DNA of 15,101 nucleotides from NCBI GenBank assembly GCA_019308525.1, contig JAFDIC010000046.1:1-15101 (forward strand), given 5' to 3'. The notes under the pieces were generated by a model. The model worked only from the letters and a program-made list of their open reading frames with translations. It made no database searches and was not told where the DNA came from. The stretch is from Deltaproteobacteria bacterium. GTDB taxonomy: Bacteria > Desulfobacterota > DSM-4660 > Desulfatiglandales > HGW-15. Below, piece by piece: positions 6,593 through 15,034 of the stretch. The translations under genes were made by a program, and so were the position numbers. Within the stretch, counting starts at the first letter, position 1. The number at the start of each line of letters is the position of its first letter.

Positions 6593-8335
6593 CTATTTGA
6601 GAAAGCTGGGGGGCGGGGACACATCCAGCATTTCTTCGAGGGCCCTGACTACCTCCGAGGCGAATTCCGGCGTATCCAGATCCGTGTCCACCTCTCTTAC
6701 CTCTATGCCTGTTCTCAGTTTCTCCTTGAGTTTTTGAACAAAACTCCTGTCCAAATCTTCGTCATAGAAGTCCATGCCCTTTTTGTCCACGTTCGACCAC
6801 CCGCCCAGTGGGATAATAACCTTAACGGGGCCTTTTGCCTTATTGAGCTTCTCGGCCATAACTTGGGCCACCCTGAGCAGTTCTTCTTCAGATAGCCGAA
6901 TGAATGTCCTGGCACCATCATAGACGAATTTCTTTCGATGATTATATTCCGGCTTGTATTGTTTCTTCAGAGGTGTCCCGAAGTTAACCCCGCTGGGGGC
7001 GATCACCTGGGGCAAGCCCTTTTGGCCGGCGGCCTCGAGCCTCTTTTCTCCCGCTCCCCTGGCAAAGCCCAGTATGTGTTCACCCACACCGCTTGGGTTC
7101 AGATCAATCACCGCACCAAAAATATCCTGGTTCTCAATGATGTCCTCCATGGCCCTGTCTCCGCTGCCCGATGCGGAAAATCCCACCACCTGATAGCCTT
7201 TTGCCTCCAGTTGCCTCCTCACGCTCATTGCACAGGTTTCACACCCACCGCTTTGCGTCATGGCAACCAGGGGTTTTTGGCCTCTTCCAGGGAGAGATAC
7301 GGGTTGTTCGGTCGATCGCTCGGCCATGCCGCAAACAGCCCCGGCTGCCCGCGCCAAGACGTTCCGCATAAAGGTATCCAGCCCTCCGAACTCCACAACT
7401 GAATACATCAGGGTGATATCTGAATTGTTGAAATACCTTGTGGCAAGACCGGGCACCGATGCAGTGCTGGAGACAGCCAGCTTGGGCAGGCCGAAGGGAA
7501 GGGATTGCATGATCCTGGTTCCCATTTGAGTCCCGGTTGTTCCCCCTAGGGAAACGATACCTTGGACTTGCCCCCGAGCGTACAACTCCTTGACTTTTCT
7601 TGAGCCACCTTCAATCATGACAGGCATTCGCCGCCCCCGGTCGGTAATACCAGCTATCTCAACAGGGTCTCGGCCGCTGGCTTCAATTATCTCCTCGCGT
7701 GTAATGTCACAGGGACCATCCGCGCTGCCTGTCAATCCCATATCAAGGATCGTCCCATCAAATCCGCACGATCGGATATACCGCCGCAAGTAGTTCGCTT
7801 CTTTCCATTTTTCCTCCGCCATGACCAGGATGAGAATATTCCTGGATTGCCCTTTGAATCTTTTCGCAAATTCTCTGTCCTCATCCTTCCAGTCAGGACC
7901 GAATTTCTTTTCCAGGAAGTCGTCTATCTGGCTGAGCCAACAGTCCCACAGGTAATCCTTCCCTTTTTCAACGTCCTTCACAATATCGTTCAGGAGAGCA
8001 GGCAGTTCAGTCATCTTCTCCTTGGGGACATAGGAGACTGCCCCCTCGTTGTAAGACCTGAGAAGATTGTCCGGGCTCAATGCATGGGCTGTCAGCATTA
8101 CGGCTATTACATTTCTCCTGTTTGCGATTTTCAAAAGATTGTAGCCGTCAACACCCATTATATCCAGGATGGCCATATCAAAGAAGCGGCCCTCCAGCTT
8201 TTTCCGTGCTTCGTCGAAACTGGAGGCCCTTTCGATTTTGCACATCCTCAATAGTTCCTCCAATGTGTCCAGCACATCAGGCTCATCATCGACAATGAGA
8301 ATGCTTTTCCCTTCTAAGTAAGGATACGTAGTCAT
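6593..8335 (-). CDS. Receiver domain fused to Tm-1-like ATP-binding (UPF0261) protein
   Basis: The protein has 580 residues. Residues about 10-130 form a CheY-like receiver with the full phosphorylation set: Asp16 and Asp17, phospho-acceptor Asp58, Thr82 and Lys105. From about residue 165 to the end lies a full-length UPF0261 region. Its N-terminal half shows AEEKWKEANYLRRYIRSCG, SLGGTTGTQMG and SDITLMYSVVEFGGL. Its C-terminal half shows GYQVVGFSASGSGDRAME, NFGTPLKKQYKPEYNHR and GPVKVIIPLGGWSNVD. The plant homologue Tm-1 binds ATP and blocks tobamovirus replication; the bacterial function is unknown. The UPF0261 region also carries a Cys-Glu-Thr-Cys motif. The gene is last in the aromatic operon, 132 bases after the UbiD gene. 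A GTG at 8401 would add 22 residues. No histidine kinase is in the window. The receiver makes phosphorylation-controlled activity likely. Confidence 0.88.
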   Translation of the reverse strand: MTTYPYLEGKSILIVDDEPDVLDTLEELLRMCKIERASSFDEARKKLEGRFFDMAILDIMGVDGYNLLKIANRRNVIAVMLTAHALSPDNLLRSYNEGAVSYVPKEKMTELPALLNDIVKDVEKGKDYLWDCWLSQIDDFLEKKFGPDWKDEDREFAKRFKGQSRNILILVMAEEKWKEANYLRRYIRSCGFDGTILDMGLTGSADGPCDITREEIIEASGRDPVEIAGITDRGRRMPVMIEGGSRKVKELYARGQVQGIVSLGGTTGTQMGTRIMQSLPFGLPKLAVSSTASVPGLATRYFNNSDITLMYSVVEFGGLDTFMRNVLARAAGAVCGMAERSTEQPVSLPGRGQKPLVAMTQSGGCETCAMSVRRQLEAKGYQVVGFSASGSGDRAMEDIIENQDIFGAVIDLNPSGVGEHILGFARGAGEKRLEAAGQKGLPQVIAPSGVNFGTPLKKQYKPEYNHRKKFVYDGARTFIRLSEEELLRVAQVMAEKLNKAKGPVKVIIPLGGWSNVDKKGMDFYDEDLDRSFVQKLKEKLRTGIEVREVDTDLDTPEFASEVVRALEEMLDVSPPPSFLK

Positions 8336-8467
8336 GTCCCTGGTACTCCTGCCTGTCCCGGGAGCCTCCTGAATAGAGAAAACAGACAAAGATATCGCCA
8401 CCGGGCCTTCTACGCGCGCCTGTGGCAGGGCAAAAAAACCTCAAAAACCACCTTCTCGTATCACCGT

Positions 8468-9892
8468 TTACCCCAGGCCGTATTCATGCCATTCCTTCTT
8501 GATCTTTTCCACCATCTTTTGATCCAGCTCGATGATCTCCGGTTTTTCCTCCCACTCGTAAGGCGTACACCCGTCTATGAGTATGGTGGAGATCATTGGG
8601 AAAGGATACCTTTTCTTGGGTTCGATACCTGGCTCAAGCCAGGTAGAACGCCTGCCGGTGAGAATGGTGATGCTCCTCTGTGCGTCAAACCTCTGGCTTA
8701 CCGCCCAGGCCACCCGGCCGTAATCTTCTGGATCAATATCGTCGTCCACGACGATGAACACCTTGCATGCAAAGGCCCCGTACGGGGTGGATGCGGCCGC
8801 GGTCAAGACCTGTTTCGAATGCCCTGGGTAAAGCTGCTTCACGGATATGATGATGCCGCGGTTTCCCATTTCGGGAGGTATGGCAAAGGCCTTGATTCCG
8901 GGAATCTTGGTGTCCTGGAGCTGTCTCCAAAAGGCCCCTCCCCTTGAAATGACGCCCACCATGTGGGTATCAGTCGTTGGACGTCCCACGGTGGTAGCAT
9001 TGAAGATGGGGTTGTTCCTGTGCAGTATCCTCTTTACATGAATAACTTCCTTCTCTGTAGGCTTGCCCGAGTAATACCCGGTTGCTTCCCCGAAAGGACC
9101 CTCTAGTATGAATGAAGAGGGATCGGGATTCATTTCTCCCTCGAGCACTATTTCTGCTGTCGCAGGGATGGGTAGGCCAGTGAGATCACTTTCAATGACC
9201 TGGATCGCTTCGCCCAGAATAGCCCCTCCCACATCATATTCGCTAACTCCAGGGGGGATGTCTCCTCCACCCAGGGGGAAGATTATGGGAGGCCCCCCGA
9301 TTACCGCGGCAACGGGCATCTTTTCCCCTTTCTTCTGATACTTTTCAAGGTGCATTCGGGCATGTTTGGACGGGTTCATCTGGATGCCCGTGTGATTTCT
9401 GTCGTGTGCCTGCAACCGATAGGTTCCAAGATTGACCCATCCCGTTTCAGGGTCCTTTGAAACCAGGGCATAGGCTGTTCCGATGTAACGCCCGCCGTCC
9501 TTGGGATAGAAATAGGGCACCGGAAAATCCAGTATGTCAACGTCCTTTTCTTCTATGACGTTTTCCATTATGGGGCCGTCCTTGACTACCTTGGGTGGTA
9601 TCTTTTCCCGCCCAAGGATCTCTCCCCACTCCATGGCCAGCGTCATCATGGAACAATCACGGGGCAGCCCAAGTTCCGTGGCCCAGCGCTCCGTGGTCCC
9701 CCACACACCCGTGAGCACTGGAATGTCATACCCTTTCACGTTCTCGAAGAGGAGGGCCGGACCCTTTTTCTCTTCATTTAGTTTGGCTACGTGAGAGAGT
9801 TCCAGATTCCAGTCCACCTCCCTTGTCACCCTTTTCAGATCACCGTTGTTTTCATGTTTTTCAATGTATTCCCTCAAATCTCTAGATCCCAT
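8468..9892 (-). CDS. UbiD-family prFMN-dependent (de)carboxylase, phenylphosphate-carboxylase-like
   Basis: This 474-residue protein belongs to the UbiD family, which uses prenylated FMN to carboxylate or decarboxylate aromatic and unsaturated acids. By offset from Aspergillus Fdc1, Asn154, His177 and Glu218 match the metal/prFMN-phosphate ligands Asn168, His191 and Glu233, and Arg159 (in NLGTYRLQ) matches catalytic Arg173. The conserved AEIVLEG (246-252) and EGPFGEATGYY segments hold the catalytic glutamates. The length is close to bacterial UbiD and PpcA/PpcB. Next to phenylphosphate-synthase-like genes, the likely reaction is carboxylation of a phosphorylated phenol to a hydroxybenzoate. 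The start has AAAGGAG eight bases upstream. It lies 45 bases after the ligase. UbiX, needed for the cofactor, is not in the window. Confidence 0.93.
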   Translation of the reverse strand: MGSRDLREYIEKHENNGDLKRVTREVDWNLELSHVAKLNEEKKGPALLFENVKGYDIPVLTGVWGTTERWATELGLPRDCSMMTLAMEWGEILGREKIPPKVVKDGPIMENVIEEKDVDILDFPVPYFYPKDGGRYIGTAYALVSKDPETGWVNLGTYRLQAHDRNHTGIQMNPSKHARMHLEKYQKKGEKMPVAAVIGGPPIIFPLGGGDIPPGVSEYDVGGAILGEAIQVIESDLTGLPIPATAEIVLEGEMNPDPSSFILEGPFGEATGYYSGKPTEKEVIHVKRILHRNNPIFNATTVGRPTTDTHMVGVISRGGAFWRQLQDTKIPGIKAFAIPPEMGNRGIIISVKQLYPGHSKQVLTAAASTPYGAFACKVFIVVDDDIDPEDYGRVAWAVSQRFDAQRSITILTGRRSTWLEPGIEPKKRYPFPMISTILIDGCTPYEWEEKPEIIELDQKMVEKIKKEWHEYGLG

Positions 9893-9937
9893 TCCAAGTC
9901 TCCTTTCAAGTTTAGTGGCGAAACAGTCCAGTAGGGC

Positions 9938-11578
9938 TTAACTTGTCTTCCCTTCGATCTCAATCTTTGTTTCGATGATTCGCCGAAGGGCCTTTTTATC
10001 AATTTTTTGGCCGCCTGCCAGGGGCATGGCGTCCAAGATCTCAAGCCGCTCAGGCAGCTTGTAAGAAGCCAGATTTTTCCCCCTTAGAAAAGCAACCATG
10101 TCATCAAAGGATATTGTCTGGCCCGGTTTGGGAACAACAAAAGCACAGGCTCGCTCTCCCATCTGGGGGTCGGGCATGCCTACAATGGCGACATCTTTTA
10201 TTTTGGGATGGCTGAGAAGGTAGCGTTCAATTTCCGCGGGAAAGATATTCTGCCCGCCTCGAATAATCATATCCTTTTTCCTGCCCAGGATGACGAGGTT
10301 GCCCTCCTCGTCGAAACGACCGAGATCTCCAGTATTACCCCAACCATCCTTTGTCCAGACCTCCCGGGTAGCCTCGGCATTCTCCCAGTAACCGTCTGAG
10401 GTGCAAGGCCCCTTAACTACGATCACTCCCTCGTCGGCTTCCTCTCCCCTGTCATCCAGGAACTTGATCTGGAGATTGTGCAGGGGCTTTCCCACGGAAA
10501 ACCGCCGTGCCCGATCGGAAGAATGGATACTCATGTGGGTCATGCTTCCATAATCAGTGCCGCCGTAACTGATCAAGACTTTACAGTTCAGCCTGCTTTC
10601 TGCCTCATCGATGAGGGAGGGGGCGGTAACTCCACCCGAAGGGCGAACGATGCGTATGGAGGACAGGTCGTGTTTTTCAAAATCGGGGTGGCTCAGTATG
10701 GCGGATAGCTGGGTAGGGACCAGCGCAAGGATCGTGACCCGCTCTTTCTCAATCAGCTCAAGGGCCTTTTCGGGTGTGTAGTGTTCTATGAGCACAATCT
10801 TTGCTCCCACCTGCGGGGCACACCGATAGGTGATGGTGCCTCCCAATCCCGGGAGGGGCGCCAGGCTCAAGCAGACATCTCCCTTGCTCATCTCCCATGC
10901 CTTAACATGCCCTTCATTGGCGGTAAGCTGCGCGGCGAGAACCCACTGGGTCACCTTTGGAAATCCCGTCGTTCCCGTGGTCGCAGTAAGGGTCCCTATC
11001 TCTTCAGGTTTAAAGCGCCGATCCATCAGATGGTGCGGGGGGTATTTCTCTTCCAGGGGTTCTTTGACTATCTCCCTTACGGAAATGGTGCCTTCCGGGA
11101 TGTCATCCCCCACCACGAAAATGTGTTCCAGGCTCGGGGTGTTGTCTTTGATGTCCTGAAGCATTTGATAGTAGTCAAAATCACGAAATGTTTTGGGGAT
11201 CAGGATAGTTTTTGTTCGCGTAATCCTGACCAGGTGCTCGATTTCCGCATGCCTGAGCACCCTCATTACGGGAAGAGAAACGACGCCGGCCTTTTCAGCG
11301 GCCAGACGCATTACTACGTGTTCCCAGCAGTCCTGGGTCTGCTCTATCATCACGGAATCCCGTTCAATACCCATCTCGACCATTTTCAGGGCAGCCCTTT
11401 CTGCATAGAGGTTCAGATCTGCCCAGGACAACCTGGTATCACCGTCTACCAGGGCTTCGTCTTTCGGACAATCCTTCGCGTTCCGTTCAAAAAAATCTGC
11501 AAAAATCAGTGGCTTCCAATAACCCTTGTCTAGAAAATGTCTCGCCATGGTTGGATTGATTTTCATGTATGGGATCAT
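9938..11578 (-). CDS. Aryl-acid AMP/CoA ligase, EntE (2,3-dihydroxybenzoate-AMP ligase)-like
   Basis: This 546-residue adenylate-forming enzyme activates a carboxylic acid with ATP and probably transfers it to CoA. Core motifs are present. The P-loop is TGTTGFPK (201-208). The A5 motif reads YGGTD (338-342), where most relatives have Glu for the final Asp. TGDLG (416-420), GRKKDMIIRGGQN (432-444) and the C-terminal GGQKID (catalytic Lys525) complete the set. Overall layout and the last motif resemble EntE/DhbE, which act on hydroxybenzoates, so a hydroxylated aromatic acid made by the neighbouring UbiD enzyme is the natural substrate guess. No carrier-protein or siderophore genes are nearby, which favours a CoA ligase over NRPS loading. 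The start has GGAGG eight bases upstream. It lies 69 bases after the PpsA-type gene. Confidence 0.9.
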   Translation of the reverse strand: MIPYMKINPTMARHFLDKGYWKPLIFADFFERNAKDCPKDEALVDGDTRLSWADLNLYAERAALKMVEMGIERDSVMIEQTQDCWEHVVMRLAAEKAGVVSLPVMRVLRHAEIEHLVRITRTKTILIPKTFRDFDYYQMLQDIKDNTPSLEHIFVVGDDIPEGTISVREIVKEPLEEKYPPHHLMDRRFKPEEIGTLTATTGTTGFPKVTQWVLAAQLTANEGHVKAWEMSKGDVCLSLAPLPGLGGTITYRCAPQVGAKIVLIEHYTPEKALELIEKERVTILALVPTQLSAILSHPDFEKHDLSSIRIVRPSGGVTAPSLIDEAESRLNCKVLISYGGTDYGSMTHMSIHSSDRARRFSVGKPLHNLQIKFLDDRGEEADEGVIVVKGPCTSDGYWENAEATREVWTKDGWGNTGDLGRFDEEGNLVILGRKKDMIIRGGQNIFPAEIERYLLSHPKIKDVAIVGMPDPQMGERACAFVVPKPGQTISFDDMVAFLRGKNLASYKLPERLEILDAMPLAGGQKIDKKALRRIIETKIEIEGKTS

Positions 11579-11647
11579 CTGGTTTCCTCCAAAGTGATGG
11601 TTTGATGCTTCCGATCTGCGTGGGCGCTTGCTGCGGAAATGCCGTGG

Positions 11648-13504
11648 CTACTGTCTTTCCAAGATCTCCACCATTCCCTTTTCACCGTCTATCTTGATCA
11701 AGTCGCCTGTCTGTATGGCCTGGGTGGCGTTTGAAGTACCCACTACGGCGGGTATTCCATATTCGCGGGCCACAATGGCCGCATGGCTCATAACGCCTCC
11801 GCCGTCTGTCACTATGCCTTTGAGCCTCACGAAGACGGGTCCCCAGTCAGGTGATGTGGAATGTGTCACGAGAATCTCGTCCTCCTCCAGTTCATGGACG
11901 TGGTAGATGTCCGGGATGATCCGGGCCTTACCCTCAACGATGCCGGCAGATCCAGGCATTCCGCTGATGACCTTTTCCATTTCCGCCACCCCCAGGTATT
12001 CGTCCAGCCACCGGTCCATCTTCTCAGGTGTGATACCCCACAACATTGCACTGTAAGGTTCCTTGACCTCCTTGGGCGGGTAGCCGAGTGCCCTCGGCGG
12101 TGTCCAATCAGAGAGCCTGTTCCAGATCTCGCTCCTTCTTTTTATCTTGGAGGGCCAAATGTAAGCAGCCTTGGGCCGCCTCTTGTCAGGATAGTTGGCC
12201 CAGGTAACGATGACATCAGCGAGGATCTCCATTACTTCGGATCTCTTGAGAAAGCGAATATCGTCCGGTTCTTCCAGTACATCATAGCCCGCAAAAATCT
12301 TGCCCAGATCGCGAAGCTTATCGTGGTATTGGATCAGGCCCCATCCATGTACAAAAAGCTGGTGGTCTTCTGCAAAAAACAGGCATGTTTGTCCGAACTT
12401 CCTCTGGCTTTCAAACTGTTTTTTCGTCTCTTCAGGCAGAAGCTTGGCGTACTCCATTGCAATTCGATCGCTCTCTTCAACCAGCTTCTGAACGTCTCTT
12501 TCTATGCTTTTCCCACTCTCCAGGGTATTTATGTAACCCCTGATGAAATTCAAAGGGATGTTTAGATCGTGCTTCCATAGCTTGTCAAACCACTGGATTC
12601 CCATGGGCCCGCTGTGCAGCAACCAGGGGTCTTCCACGTCCTTCCAATTCTTGATCCACCTACGGCCATTGTCGCTCTTTTCAAGCTCGGCAAAGACGGC
12701 GTCAGCCTGGTCGTTTTCTTTGAATACCTGCTGGACACCCAGGTCTATCGCCAGTTTGCTGAGTTTCCTCAGTTCCTCGTCTCCCCTGAAGGAATCAGCT
12801 TCGAATCCCTGGAGCATAGTGGTGATACGGTAATCGGAAATCTTGGGGAACATTTTCTTGCACATCTCGTGGAAGCCCATGTACCCCATATAACCTATGC
12901 CCTGGAGTTCAAAGTGCTTGATGTATACCTGGTGGTGGTATTCGAGAAGTTTGAGATAGGCTGTGAGGATCTCGTCCGCAGGGCCGTATCCCTTTTCAAG
13001 ATAGGATTCATCCCCGTATTTGATCTGTGAGATATCAGGGAACTCTATCTTTTCCCCCTCCTTGAGGATATCCATTGTCCGGCTTTTCCACTCTTCTATC
13101 CTCTCCTGCCAGTTGCCGAAATAGTGTCCCAGTCTCTTTGGAAAGATTTCAGCCCTTTCATGAACCGTATCCGGATTTTCGACGAATACCGTGCTATTGT
13201 ATAGATACCCGTTCAATATGCGCTGGGGGACGCCACCGGCCGGAGGCACGCAAAGCAGGTGATTGTTTTGCTGGCCGATCAGCCATCTCCAGTGAAGGGA
13301 TTCATAGACCTCGATCGGATACATTGCAGCGGGGAGATGGATAGAGTCCTGATACCAGAATCCCCTCTGGCCATCACCGAATCCGTCCAGTTCAGGGTGT
13401 TCTTCTGTGAAGGTATAATGATAGGGATACAATTCCTCCCATCCTTCGGCACCCGGGGGTGCTCCCACTTCGTAAGGTAACGGAAAGCGCCGTTCTTTTT
13501 CCAT
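11648..13504 (-). CDS. Phenylphosphate synthase-like large subunit (PpsA type), phosphohistidine domain
   Basis: The protein has 618 residues (about 71 kDa). The C-terminal 110 residues form a PEP-utilising mobile domain with TDGGGVMSHAAIVAREYG; His574 is the expected phospho-carrier. This closely parallels the 70-kDa subunit of Thauera phenylphosphate synthase with its His569. The first 500 residues are rich in Trp, Tyr and Phe, carry no ATP-grasp domain and presumably bind the phenolic substrate. With the ATP-binding subunit encoded upstream it would transfer the beta-phosphoryl group of ATP through histidine to a phenol, releasing AMP and phosphate. The start at 13504 has an excellent AAGGAGG; the longer frame from 13594 is rejected. 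Related glycyl/swivelling PEP-synthase paralogues with other acceptors are possible, so no symbol is assigned. Confidence 0.85.
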   Translation of the reverse strand: MEKERRFPLPYEVGAPPGAEGWEELYPYHYTFTEEHPELDGFGDGQRGFWYQDSIHLPAAMYPIEVYESLHWRWLIGQQNNHLLCVPPAGGVPQRILNGYLYNSTVFVENPDTVHERAEIFPKRLGHYFGNWQERIEEWKSRTMDILKEGEKIEFPDISQIKYGDESYLEKGYGPADEILTAYLKLLEYHHQVYIKHFELQGIGYMGYMGFHEMCKKMFPKISDYRITTMLQGFEADSFRGDEELRKLSKLAIDLGVQQVFKENDQADAVFAELEKSDNGRRWIKNWKDVEDPWLLHSGPMGIQWFDKLWKHDLNIPLNFIRGYINTLESGKSIERDVQKLVEESDRIAMEYAKLLPEETKKQFESQRKFGQTCLFFAEDHQLFVHGWGLIQYHDKLRDLGKIFAGYDVLEEPDDIRFLKRSEVMEILADVIVTWANYPDKRRPKAAYIWPSKIKRRSEIWNRLSDWTPPRALGYPPKEVKEPYSAMLWGITPEKMDRWLDEYLGVAEMEKVISGMPGSAGIVEGKARIIPDIYHVHELEEDEILVTHSTSPDWGPVFVRLKGIVTDGGGVMSHAAIVAREYGIPAVVGTSNATQAIQTGDLIKIDGEKGMVEILERQ

Positions 13505-13662
13505 GGATAGCCTCCTTTTTTTGGGCGTTAATGGGTTCTTTTGCAGAGATACCTGGTTCCAGATGCTTAAGGCCTGTCTTGGCTGTATGCCCAAGGCATG
13601 AAAAGACGATTTCTATTCACCGGGCAACAGAAAAACCAATCAAACGCAACTGAACTCTCGTC

Positions 13663-14754
13663 CTATTCCTTATCACCTCCCTTGAACAGGGTGTCCATGA
13701 ACGCTTCGGTAAACTCCCGCTCCTCCTTTGGCGCCTTTTCTTTCTTCCGGATATTCCATACGGTCTCGGGCCTGGCCTGGAGGATAAACAGGGTCCCTTT
13801 ATCGGACTGTGCTTTCTTCTCAATGGCCCATTCTATGTCCATGGCCCTCCCATAATGATCTTCAATTTTCCTGGCAGTGAGCGCCAGTTCCCTGATTTCA
13901 TTGTCATTTAATGCCGGACGCCCTCTTTCCTCCTGCCTGGTTTTGACCCAAACTGCCTCCCGGGTATTTTCATCGTAGATGTACTTGATTTCTTTGTCCC
14001 CTATGGTCTTTTCCACGATGACCCCATCGATCTTGTCGACCATGTAATGATCCGGCAGCACCTCACCCCTGACAACACTCTCTCCTACGCCGAAGCTTGC
14101 GTCGATGGCGACAATCGAGTTGTCACCGGTAACAGGGTCCAGGGTAAAGGCGACACCCGCAGAAAAGGCGGATATCATTTTCTGGACCCCTACGCTCATG
14201 AGTGATCGAGCATGGGGAATCTTCATCTTCAAGCGGTAGAGGATCGCCCTCGTTGTGAAAGCGCTGGCCCAGCATTTGGTGACCTTTTCAATGAGCTCAT
14301 CCGGGTCTTTGACAAAAAGGAACGTATCGTGCTGCCCTGCCAGGCTTGCTTCGGCCAGATCCTCGGCCGTTCCGCTCGACCGGACGGCCACCAAGATGGC
14401 GGACATTCCAAATCTCTGGCTCAAGTCCCGATAGGCCCTTTTCACCTCTTCCTCGATCTCCACGGGAAGCTGCCGGGATTGGATCATGGAATGTATCCTG
14501 TTAGAGATCTCCTCGCATCTTCTTCTTTCCCTCAGATCGGTCAGTTGATCAAGGAGGGGGCGTATTTCACGATTGAGGTCGGTAGCTATGAAGAAATGGT
14601 CATAGGCCTTTGTTGTTATTGAAAAACCAGGGGGTACATTGATTCCAGCGCTGATCATTTCTCCCAGATTGGCATTCTTGCCCCCTACCAGTGGCGTATC
14701 GTTCATTCGACACTTCTCAAAGGGGGCGGTAAACTTGGATGCATTTTCGAGCAT
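13663..14754 (-). CDS. Phenylphosphate synthase-like ATP-binding subunit (PpsB type; PPDK/PEP-synthase N-terminal domain)
   Basis: The protein has 363 residues (about 41 kDa) and consists only of the ATP-grasp domain that forms the N-terminal third of PEP synthase; the swivelling His and PEP domains are absent. Motifs include LVGGKNANLGEM (22-33), AVRSSGTAED (123-132), SAGVAFTLDPVTG, ASFGVGESVVRGEV, and near the C-terminus MDIEWAI and LQARPETVW. Size and content match the 40-kDa subunit of Thauera phenylphosphate synthase, and the missing His domain is encoded by the next gene. No clear ribosome binding site precedes the ATG at 14754, but the spacing to LVGGKN is normal for the family. It is the first gene of the operon, 158 bases ahead of the PpsA-type gene, and faces the operator region. 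Confidence 0.88.
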   Translation of the reverse strand: MLENASKFTAPFEKCRMNDTPLVGGKNANLGEMISAGINVPPGFSITTKAYDHFFIATDLNREIRPLLDQLTDLRERRRCEEISNRIHSMIQSRQLPVEIEEEVKRAYRDLSQRFGMSAILVAVRSSGTAEDLAEASLAGQHDTFLFVKDPDELIEKVTKCWASAFTTRAILYRLKMKIPHARSLMSVGVQKMISAFSAGVAFTLDPVTGDNSIVAIDASFGVGESVVRGEVLPDHYMVDKIDGVIVEKTIGDKEIKYIYDENTREAVWVKTRQEERGRPALNDNEIRELALTARKIEDHYGRAMDIEWAIEKKAQSDKGTLFILQARPETVWNIRKKEKAPKEEREFTEAFMDTLFKGGDKE

Positions 14755-14820
14755 CAGTCTATGCTATGCCCAAATTTTGTAAGGTTCTTCGTTTTGTGAC
14801 CGCTGCAAACATATTTTCCG

Positions 14821-14834
14821 ACCGACCGGTTGGT
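14821..14834. promoter_or_regulatory. TetR-type operator palindrome, box 1
   Basis: ACCGACCGGTTGGT is a 14-base inverted repeat centred on CCGG with one G/T mismatch between the halves. It overlaps the predicted transcription start of the minus-strand operon. Its reverse complement matches box 2 at 15 of 16 positions when the flanking AT is included. Confidence 0.65.
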
Positions 14835-14837
14835 ATA

Positions 14838-14865
14838 AATATGCACAGATGCCCGGTTCTGTCAA
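14838..14865 (-). promoter_or_regulatory. Sigma-70-like promoter of the pps-ubiD operon
   Basis: On the minus strand a perfect TTGACA (14860-14865) is followed after 16 bases by CATATT (14838-14843, 4/6). Transcription would start near 14831, inside box 1, leaving a leader of about 75 bases before the first gene. Box 2 lies just upstream of the -35. Confidence 0.5.
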
Positions 14866-14877
14866 GAAAAAAATCAT

Positions 14878-14891
14878 ACCAACCGGTCGGG
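14878..14891. promoter_or_regulatory. TetR-type operator palindrome, box 2
   Basis: ACCAACCGGTCGGG is the inverted near-copy of box 1, with centres 57 bases apart. It abuts the -35 of the plus-strand promoter and lies 13 bases upstream of the -35 of the minus-strand promoter. Confidence 0.65.
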
Positions 14892-14920
14892 TTGACATTC
14901 GACACCCCGATCGGTATATT
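14892..14920 (+). promoter_or_regulatory. Sigma-70-like promoter of the divergent gene at the right edge
   Basis: A perfect TTGACA (14892-14897), a 17-base spacer and TATATT (14915-14920, 5/6) make this the best promoter in the window. The spacer and -10 contain a third, degenerate palindrome, CCGATCGG (14907-14914), followed by TAT as in box 1. Transcription would start near 14927. Confidence 0.65.
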
Positions 14921-15034
14921 GATTTTTTGGGATTGGATCTTTAAAGGGCCGTATTTTTTTCGGTTTTGGCGTTGCTTGTACCTCCCCAAAATGTTTGACG
15001 GGAGAATCTCCAGAAGGGGAAAGGAGTTTTCTGG

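Noticed and set aside
10781..11533. Plus-strand open frame of 250 codons inside the ligase gene
   Set aside because: It is antisense to a ligase with all core motifs, and its translation has no family resemblance.
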